DNA of 11,255 nucleotides from an uncultured Peptococcaceae bacterium (lineage in GTDB: Bacteria; Bacillota; Peptococcia; Peptococcales; Peptococcaceae). Below, piece after piece: positions 6,586-11,255 of the stretch. The stretch spans positions 1 to 11,255 of the forward strand of contig CABUKW010000098.1 of assembly GCA_902492275.1 (NCBI GenBank). The letters are read 5' to 3'. The translations under genes were made by a program, and so were the position numbers. Every line of letters begins with the position of its first letter. Positions within the stretch are counted from its first letter, which is position 1. The notes beneath the pieces were generated by a model. It ran no database searches. It was not told the origin of the DNA and saw only the letters and a program-made list of their open reading frames with translations.

Positions 6586-7713
6586 ATGGCAATTGATTTG
6601 GGAACAAGAAATAGTGGCACGACACAGGCGCCAGCCACCGTTGAATTAGAAGTAACGCCTTACGATATTCAGGAGGACAGGGCGCAGCTCAACCAAAAAT
6701 ACGTTAACTCGGCAGAGGTTGATGCGTTGACCAGTCAGATTGTTGTAGATGATTTGGAAACCATCGTAACCTTTGGCAGTGCGGTGGCCGAACAAATTTC
6801 CAAGACGTCAGATGTCGTGTTGAACAGTATGAATATGCGGCAGATTGACGAATCCAGCGAGATGCTCAATTTGCTGGCCAAAATCATGGATCGTTTTGAT
6901 ATTGATGAAATCAAGGATGACCCCGGTTTCTTTGGGAAGCTGTTCGGCGGATTGCGCAAGCAACTGGATAAGATTTTGGATAAGTATAAAACGATGGGCG
7001 ATGAAGTGGACAAGATTTATGTGAAATTAAAGCAATATGAAGCAGAAATCAAGACGTCTAACCAAAAGCTGGAGGAATTATTTCAGTCCAATGTCAGCTA
7101 TTATCATGAATTGGTCAAATATATTCTGGCCGGTGAGCAGGGTATCGGCGAATTAGAAGCCTATATTGCCCAGCGGCAGCAGGATATGGCCGCCAGCGGC
7201 GACGATTCCATTCAGTTTGAATTGACTACGCTGCAGCAGGCAAAGACAATGCTGGAGCAGCGCACCCACGATTTACGCATTGCTGAAAATGTGGCCATGC
7301 AGTCTATTCCAATGATTAAAACCATGCAGTTTAGCAATATGAATTTGGTGCGCAAAATTAATTCGGCCTTTATTATCACTTTACCGGTGTTTAAGCAGGC
7401 GCTGGCCCAGGCGATTTTATTAAAACGGCAGCGTATTCAGGCAGAAGCTATGTCAGCACTGGATGAAAAAACCAATGAAATGCTGCTGAAAAATGCCCGC
7501 AATACGGTGGAACAGTCCAAAATGACTGCCGCTATGGCCTCTGGAAGTTCTATCAAGGTAGATACGTTGGAGACAACTTGGCGCACTATTGTCAACGGTA
7601 TTGAAGAAACGCGGCAAATTCAGGAATCTGCGAAAAAACAACGGGAAGAGGATCAGAAACGTCTGAATGCCATCAAAGCCGATTTTAACCAACGGTATCA
7701 TATTAACGCCTGA
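6586..7713 (+). CDS. telA: Toxic anion (tellurite) resistance protein TelA/YceH family
   Basis: The 375-residue product matches the TelA/KlaA/YceH family in length, acidic N-terminus and helical make-up. Landmarks are DDPGFFGKLFGGLRKQLDKI (111-130), followed by long charged helices predicted to form coiled coils (about 131-245), then the family's conserved block around SIPMIKTMQFSNMNLVRKI and the following ITLPVFKQALAQAI, and a Lys/Glu-rich C-terminal helix. No membrane span or signal peptide is visible. TelA proteins are linked to tellurite, nisin and cell-envelope stress tolerance, with an unknown mechanism. Its ATG follows the yceG stop by one base, and AGGAAGAGGG inside the end of yceG provides the ribosome binding site, so the two are translationally coupled. 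A 205-base gap follows before the first terD. Confidence 0.93.
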   Translation: MAIDLGTRNSGTTQAPATVELEVTPYDIQEDRAQLNQKYVNSAEVDALTSQIVVDDLETIVTFGSAVAEQISKTSDVVLNSMNMRQIDESSEMLNLLAKIMDRFDIDEIKDDPGFFGKLFGGLRKQLDKILDKYKTMGDEVDKIYVKLKQYEAEIKTSNQKLEELFQSNVSYYHELVKYILAGEQGIGELEAYIAQRQQDMAASGDDSIQFELTTLQQAKTMLEQRTHDLRIAENVAMQSIPMIKTMQFSNMNLVRKINSAFIITLPVFKQALAQAILLKRQRIQAEAMSALDEKTNEMLLKNARNTVEQSKMTAAMASGSSIKVDTLETTWRTIVNGIEETRQIQESAKKQREEDQKRLNAIKADFNQRYHINA

Positions 7714-7918
7714 AAAAGTTTAAACAATTTAAGGTATTGAACAACGTGAAAAAGTCAGCTTTAGCAGAGATAGGTAAGGGCTGCATTAGGAAACGCCGTT
7801 GCTTTTTGCGAGGGGATTGTGCTTTAGAGAAAATTTATGAAACAAAAGAAAAATGGTTGCGCAAGTTAACTGTTTTTCTGTAGTTATATCAATTTCAAAT
7901 AAAAAGGAGACGATTTGT
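7714..7918 (+). other. Non-coding gap inside the Ter operon (telA to terD1)
   Basis: These 205 bases contain no convincing ORF. The in-frame ATG at 7853 would only extend terD1 with a non-family N-terminus. No good intrinsic terminator and no clean -35/-10 pair were found. Two adjacent palindromes stand out: TTGCGCAA (7857-7864) and AGTTAACT (7864-7871), followed by a T-rich stretch. The terD1 ribosome site AGGAGA is at 7905-7910. An internal promoter or RNA-processing site is possible but not shown. Confidence 0.4.
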
Positions 7919-8500
7919 ATGCCAATCAGTTTAAGTAAAGGACAGAAAGTAGATTTAACAAAAACCAATCCAGGTCTGAAAAATATCTTAGTTGGTCTGG
8001 GCTGGGATGTCAATCAATTTGACTCGGGCTCCGATTTCGACTTGGACGCTTCGGTTTTTCTGTTAGGAGAAAACGGGAAAACAACCAGCGATAGTGATTT
8101 TATTTTCTATAGCAATTTGGAGCATCCCAGCGGCGCTGTAACCCATATGGGCGATAACCGTACCGGTGCTGGTGAAGGTGACGACGAACAGATTACGGTG
8201 GATCTGACAAAAGTACCGGCTAATATTTCCCGCATTGCCTTCACCGTTACCATTTATGAGGCGGAAGCCAGACGGCAGAATTTTGGACAGGTTTCCAATG
8301 CCTTTATTCGCTTGGTAAATGCCGATACTAATGAAGAAGTTGTCCGTTATGATTTGGGCGAAGATTTTTCTATCGAAACAGCTATGGTAGTGGGCGAGTT
8401 GTACCGGCATAACGGCGAATGGAAATTTAACGCTATCGGCAGCGGTTATCAGGGTGGTTTGGCTGCTTTATGTGCAAATTATGGTATTGATGCAGAATAG
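7919..8500 (+). CDS. terD: TerD family calcium-binding stress protein (first copy)
   Basis: TerD proteins are small beta-sandwich proteins that bind Ca2+ and contribute to resistance to tellurite, phage and other stresses. The 193-residue product shows the N-terminal LSKGQKVDLTK block (5-15), VGLGWDVN (25-32), the calcium-site segment DFDLDAS (39-45), MGDNRTGAGEGDDEQI (77-92) with its run of acidic ligands, IAFTVTIYEA (106-115), GQVSNAFIRL (123-132) and the near-invariant HNGEWKFNAIGSG (164-176). The start at 7919 aligns residue for residue with the next terD and has AGGAGA 8 bases upstream. The earlier in-frame ATG at 7853 is rejected. It shares about 139 of 193 positions with the second copy by hand count. 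Confidence 0.96.
   Translation: MPISLSKGQKVDLTKTNPGLKNILVGLGWDVNQFDSGSDFDLDASVFLLGENGKTTSDSDFIFYSNLEHPSGAVTHMGDNRTGAGEGDDEQITVDLTKVPANISRIAFTVTIYEAEARRQNFGQVSNAFIRLVNADTNEEVVRYDLGEDFSIETAMVVGELYRHNGEWKFNAIGSGYQGGLAALCANYGIDAE
8400..8430 (+). repeat. 31-base tract identical to 10215-10245 (terD copy 1 vs third terD)
   Basis: The bases coding for the LYRHNGEWKF region of the first terD are identical to those at 10215-10245 in the third terD, including all synonymous positions. The second terD, a closer protein relative of the first, differs here at several synonymous sites. This fits a conversion event between the outer copies. Confidence 0.8.
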
Positions 8501-8512
8501 GAGAGAGATGAC

Positions 8513-9094
8513 ATGGGCGTATGCTTAACAAAGGGCCAAAAAGTTAGTTTAAGTAAAGGTAATCCCGGTTTGAAAGACGTTGTAGTCGGCTTGGGCTGGG
8601 ATGTAAATCGGTATGATACCGGCGGTGATTTCGACTTGGATACCGCAGCATTTTTATTGGCGGAAAATGGTCGGGTTACACGCAACGAGGATTTTGTGTT
8701 CTATGGCAATTTACAGCATCCAAGCGGCGCAGTTACCCATTTGGGCGACAATTTGACAGGTGCAGGCGATGGGGATGATGAACAAATTGTCATAGATTTA
8801 TCGTTGGTGCCGACTGATATCACCAAAATTGCTTTTACCGTTACTATTTATGATGCAGAAGGCAGACGGCAGAATTTTGGACAAGTTTCCAATGCCTTTA
8901 TCCGTATTTATAATAAGAGCAATGGAGAAGAATTGCTGCGCTATGATTTGGGCGAAGATTTCTCTATCGAGACGGCGGCAGTATTTGGCGAATTGTATAA
9001 CCATAATGGCGAATGGAAATTCAATGCTATCGGCAGCGGCTATCAGGGCGGTTTGGCTGCTTTGTGCGGAAATTATGGCGTAGACGTAGATTAG
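8513..9094 (+). CDS. terD: TerD family calcium-binding stress protein (second copy)
   Basis: A 193-residue TerD paralogue that aligns without gaps to the preceding gene, about 72% identical by hand count. The two clearly arose by tandem duplication. The calcium-binding segments are kept: DFDLDTA (39-45) and LGDNLTGAGDGDDEQI (77-92), with Glu to Asp at one acidic position. The C-terminal HNGEWKFNAIGSG block is also intact. The ribosome site AGGAGA overlaps the stop codon of the first copy and lies 8 bases before the ATG, so translation is coupled. Predicted cytosolic, with no signal peptide or membrane span. The divergence from copy one is mostly conservative, which suggests both are functional. 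Confidence 0.96.
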   Translation: MGVCLTKGQKVSLSKGNPGLKDVVVGLGWDVNRYDTGGDFDLDTAAFLLAENGRVTRNEDFVFYGNLQHPSGAVTHLGDNLTGAGDGDDEQIVIDLSLVPTDITKIAFTVTIYDAEGRRQNFGQVSNAFIRIYNKSNGEELLRYDLGEDFSIETAAVFGELYNHNGEWKFNAIGSGYQGGLAALCGNYGVDVD

Positions 9095-9107
9095 GAGGCG
9101 CATTCTT

Positions 9108-9707
9108 GTGGCAATTAGCCTAGAAAAAGGCAAGAAAGTAAATCTGACAAAAACGTCATCAGCAGGCTTGGGAGAAATTTTAATCAATCTGAATTGGAAC
9201 TCCAGTGCAAAAGGTTTTTTATCTGGATTGTTAGGTAGTAAAAAAGGGATTGATTTGGATTTAGGTTGTCTGTTTGAATTAAAAGATGGCAGAAAGGGTG
9301 CTGTGCAGGCATTAGGCAATGCTTTTGGTTCACTCAATTATCCGCCTTTTATTGCTTTAGACGGAGATGACAGAACCGGGCAGGCTATATCGGGAGAAAA
9401 TTTGAGAATCAATGGCAACCAGATTGCCCAAATAAAACGGGTGTTGGTATACACCTTTATATATGAGGGCGTTGCCAACTGGAAACAGGCGGACGCTACT
9501 GTTACCATAAAGTATCCCGGTGCAGAGGATATCGTTGTCAAAATGGACGAATATGACTCTAAGGATATTATGTGTGGACTGGTATTACTGGAAAATCAGA
9601 ATGATGAAACGTTTAGTGTAGAAAAGCTGGTACGGTTTTTTGATAGCCATCTCTCTTTAGACAGAGCATACGGTTGGGGCATGAACTGGAAGGCAGGACG
9701 AAAATAG
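9108..9707 (+). CDS. TerA-like single-domain TerD-superfamily protein
   Basis: This 199-residue product begins like TerD (ISLEKGKKVNLTK, 3-15) but otherwise resembles one TerD-like half of TerA. Landmarks are GIDLDLG (47-53), DGDDRTG (85-91) where TerD has GDN-TGAGEGDDE, GENLRING (96-103), VLVYTFIYEGVANW (112-125) and a C-terminal YGWGMNW (188-194). E. coli TerA is about twice as long, so this is a shorter version, not visibly truncated. Compared with TerD copies 1 and 2 there is an inserted, hydrophobic Gly-rich loop AKGFLSGLLGSKKG (34-47) just before the DLD calcium segment. The start codon is GTG at 9108, fixed by AGGAGG at 9093-9098, which overlaps the preceding stop. It is in one operon with the terD genes. 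TerD-family membership is clear; the TerA assignment is somewhat less so. Confidence 0.85.
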   Translation: MAISLEKGKKVNLTKTSSAGLGEILINLNWNSSAKGFLSGLLGSKKGIDLDLGCLFELKDGRKGAVQALGNAFGSLNYPPFIALDGDDRTGQAISGENLRINGNQIAQIKRVLVYTFIYEGVANWKQADATVTIKYPGAEDIVVKMDEYDSKDIMCGLVLLENQNDETFSVEKLVRFFDSHLSLDRAYGWGMNWKAGRK

Positions 9708-9718
9708 GAGGCATCGTT

Positions 9719-10306
9719 ATGGGCGTTAGTTTACAAAAAGGACAAAAGGTAAGTTTAACCAAAGATAATCAGGGCTTGAGCAGAGTGGTTGTCGGCTTAG
9801 GATGGGACGAAGTGCAGCAGAAAAAAGGCTTTTTTGCGCCAAAACCGCAGGCCATCGACTGCGACGCTTCTGCATTTTTGCTGACAAACGGGAAGTTATT
9901 GGGCGTAGACGATATTGTTTACTTCGGCAATCTGCGCCATAAGTCAGGAACCGTACAGCACATGGGCGACAATCTGACTGGCGCCGGTGAAGGTGATGAT
10001 GAGCAGATTGTAGTAGAATTAGATCGTGTACCTGCCGACTATGACAGGATTGTATTAGTGGCCAATATTTATCAGGCCGATAAACGGAAACAGCACTTTG
10101 GCATGATTCAAAATGCCTTTATTCGTATTGTAGATGCCAGAAACAATCAGGAATTGTGCAAATATAATCTGAGTGATAATTATGACGGTATGACTGCTAT
10201 GATTTTTGGGGAAGTGTACCGGCATAACGGCGAATGGAAATTTAATGCCATCGGCAGCGGAACACAGGATGTGCAGTTGGGACAACTGGCTAATCGTTTT
10301 GCGTGA
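9719..10306 (+). CDS. terD: TerD family calcium-binding stress protein (third TerD)
   Basis: A 195-residue TerD protein. It has LQKGQKVSLTK (5-15), VVGLGWDEV (24-32), the calcium segment IDCDAS (46-51), MGDNLTGAGEGDDEQI (82-97), NAFIRIVDA (132-140) and HNGEWKFNAIGSG (169-181). Unlike copies 1 and 2 it has a KKGFFAPKPQ insertion (35-44) before the calcium segment and a different C-terminus (TQDVQLGQLANRFA). The start at 9719 is chosen because AGGAGG (9706-9711) lies 7 bases upstream and the product then aligns with other TerDs. The in-frame ATG at 9674 would overlap the previous gene and add a non-family extension. It is more diverged from copies 1 and 2 than they are from each other, yet shares an exact 31-base tract with copy 1. 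Confidence 0.95.
   Translation: MGVSLQKGQKVSLTKDNQGLSRVVVGLGWDEVQQKKGFFAPKPQAIDCDASAFLLTNGKLLGVDDIVYFGNLRHKSGTVQHMGDNLTGAGEGDDEQIVVELDRVPADYDRIVLVANIYQADKRKQHFGMIQNAFIRIVDARNNQELCKYNLSDNYDGMTAMIFGEVYRHNGEWKFNAIGSGTQDVQLGQLANRFA
10215..10245 (+). repeat. 31-base tract identical to 8400-8430
   Basis: This is the partner of the tract in the first terD. Identity stops at the codon after Phe-Asn, where the first copy has AAC and this copy has AAT. Outside the tract the two genes are clearly diverged. Confidence 0.8.
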
Positions 10307-10336
10307 TGGCATAAAGTGATGAGAATAAGGTAAACT

Positions 10337-10495
10337 ATGAAAAAAGAAGGAGCTGTTGTATTAAAAATTTATTATTCTGGAGAGCTTGGCAAAACACTTT
10401 TACGAGAACGCTCTGTTTGGGCGGTACGGTGGTGTGCGGCTCTTGGAATAATAGATTTTGATGTAGCAGCCCCTTTCTTTATGACAGCAATTTAA
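10337..10495 (+). CDS. Small hypothetical protein, 52 residues, between terD and the P-type ATPase
   Basis: An open frame starting ATG at 10337 and ending TAA at 10493-10495 encodes 52 residues: a short basic N-terminus (MKKEG), then KIYYSGELGKTLLRERSVW, and an aromatic and hydrophobic C-terminal half with two Asp (IIDFDVAAPFF). I do not recognise a family. Support for a real gene: an AAGG ribosome site (10327-10330) 6 bases before the ATG, tight placement 30 bases after terD and 24 bases before the ATPase start, and same-strand operon context. Against it: the short length and no known homologue in my memory. The hydrophobic part is broken by charges and is not a clear membrane span. Alternatives are a leader peptide for the ATPase or a decayed gene end. 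Confidence 0.45.
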   Translation: MKKEGAVVLKIYYSGELGKTLLRERSVWAVRWCAALGIIDFDVAAPFFMTAI

Positions 10496-10519
10496 GTTTT
10501 GAGAAAAGGATTTGAGACG

Positions 10520-11255
10520 ATGATAGAATGGAAAGGCTTATCCGACCAGGAAGTAAATCAGTCCCGGGAACGGCACGGGGCCAATGTGATACCTGATTCG
10601 GAACCGACTACCTTTTGGCAGGAGTTTAAGGAGACCTTTAACGATCCGATGATTCGCATTCTGCTGGTAATTGCGGCTCTGATGATTGTCATGTTTTTCT
10701 TCGGCTATGCTGAAATTTATGAACCGTTAGGGACCATTGTGGCAGTGCTGATTGTTGCTTTTGTTACTGCGAAAACTGGCGTTTCCAGCGATACCAAGTA
10801 TCGAGAGCTGAAGGAAAGCACCAAAAATGAACAGTGCAAGGTTTATCGTAACGGCATGATTACCGTAATTGATGTGGAAGATGTGGTAGTGGGTGATCAG
10901 ATTTTATTGCAGTCCGGTGATAAAATTCCCGCTGACGGCGTCTTGATAGACGGCAGTCTGCGCGTCAATAACTCGGCTTTAAACGGTGAAACAGAAGAAT
11001 GTAAGAAAACTGCTGCCGCAGAGAATTTTCAAATGCCAGAAGACATTACCGGCGATACCTTTGTAGACGACCATTCGCTGTTCCGCAGCGCTATCGTTTT
11101 TGACGGCGAAGGCGTTATGGAGGTACGGCGGGTAGGGTTATCCACCATGATGGGCAAAATGGCAGAAGAAATGCAGGAAGAAGAACCGGATTCCCCTTTA
11201 ACGGTGAAGCTGTCTAAACTAGCCGGTCAAATTTCCCGTTTCGGTTATATAGGCG
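10520..11255 (+). CDS. Calcium-type P-type ATPase, N-terminal part (3' truncated by the window)
   Basis: The visible 245 residues are the start of a cation-transporting P-type ATPase of the P2A/P2B (Ca2+) type, an inner-membrane pump that exports ions using ATP. The N-terminal cation-ATPase domain is at about 1-45 (LSDQEVNQSRERHGANVIP), with membrane helices M1 at about 46-64 and M2 at about 70-86. The actuator domain carries VGDQILLQSGDKIPADG (124-140) and NGET (155-158) in place of the usual TGES. The catalytic Glu157 is kept. The SPLTVKL segment before M3 is near the window end. The DKTGT phosphorylation site lies beyond it. The ATG at 10520 has AAAGGA 9 bases upstream. It is probably cotranscribed with the terD genes; a calcium pump beside TerD fits their calcium binding. 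Substrate is inferred. Confidence 0.9.
   Translation, partial: MIEWKGLSDQEVNQSRERHGANVIPDSEPTTFWQEFKETFNDPMIRILLVIAALMIVMFFFGYAEIYEPLGTIVAVLIVAFVTAKTGVSSDTKYRELKESTKNEQCKVYRNGMITVIDVEDVVVGDQILLQSGDKIPADGVLIDGSLRVNNSALNGETEECKKTAAAENFQMPEDITGDTFVDDHSLFRSAIVFDGEGVMEVRRVGLSTMMGKMAEEMQEEEPDSPLTVKLSKLAGQISRFGYIG

Larger units (their letters stand above)
7919..10306 (+). repeat. Tandem array of four TerD-superfamily genes
   Basis: Four paralogous genes in one orientation are spaced by only 11-13 bases, each with a Shine-Dalgarno overlapping or abutting the previous stop. The order is TerD, TerD, TerA-like, TerD. Copies 1 and 2 keep long near-identical DNA stretches, for example around 8269-8312 and 8862-8905 (two mismatches in 44 by eye). 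The array could change copy number by homologous recombination. Confidence 0.85.

Noticed and set aside
7853..7918. N-terminal extension of the first TerD
   Set aside because: It does not match the family N-terminus, and the AGGAGA site points to ATG 7919, which gives gap-free alignment with the next TerD.
8798..9337. Antisense open frame of 179 codons
   Set aside because: It is the complement of terD copy 2 and the start of the TerA-like gene, with no ribosome site, no recognisable motif, and composition expected of a shadow frame.
9674..9718. N-terminal extension of the third TerD
   Set aside because: It overlaps the previous gene, and AGGAGG at 9706-9711 lies inside it and serves ATG 9719.
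7919..10306. Direct repeats possibly suggesting a CRISPR or phase-variation array
   Set aside because: The repeats are coding sequence of paralogous terD genes about 600 bases apart, not short regularly spaced repeats with unique spacers.

Overview
The window looks like a chromosomal segment of a low-to-mid GC Bacillota (Firmicutes) member. The evidence is a tyrosyl-tRNA synthetase gene under a T-box leader, consensus sigma-A type -35/-10 boxes, strong AGGAGG-type ribosome binding sites, and the Bacillus-style yceG-telA-terD tellurite/stress gene set. The adjacent hydrogenase-maturation genes suggest an anaerobe with a [NiFe] hydrogenase. A Negativicutes-type gut or rumen anaerobe would fit, but that placement is inference only.

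Layout. (1) 1-1267, plus strand: the last 50 codons of a 4Fe-4S protein, overlapping hypA by 8 bases, then hypB. These deliver nickel to a [NiFe] hydrogenase. (2) 1286-3020, plus strand: a consensus promoter, a T-box leader with a UAC specifier candidate and an intrinsic terminator, then tyrS, closed by a hairpin that can also stop transcription from the opposite strand. (3) 3052-4041, minus strand: a CitE/HpcH-like aldolase-lyase, convergent with tyrS and divergent from the next operon. (4) 4302 to the window end, plus strand: a Ter stress operon. In order it encodes a long YceG-family protein, TelA, two closely related TerD proteins, a TerA-like single-domain paralogue, a third TerD, a 52-residue unknown ORF, and the N-terminal third of a Ca2+-type P-type ATPase that runs off the window.

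How the genes fit together. TerD-family proteins are calcium-binding, and TelA and YceG are the usual partners of TerD in Bacillota. The CitE-like enzyme belongs to the putative biosynthetic module that comparative genomics places beside Ter genes. In this window no terC (the usual Ter membrane protein) is seen. The only membrane protein in the operon is the P-type ATPase, so a calcium pump coupled to several TerD calcium sensors or buffers is the most attractive reading. This is inference from gene order and motifs; no function was tested here.

The most unusual items are the uncharacterised small ORF wedged between terD and the ATPase, three look-alike Rossmann-type segments inside the YceG protein, a 31-base identical tract shared by the first and last terD that suggests gene conversion, a perfect 12-bp palindrome just upstream of the likely operon promoter, and an NGET motif in the ATPase where TGES is expected. 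No rRNA, tRNA, CRISPR array or insertion sequence was recognised.
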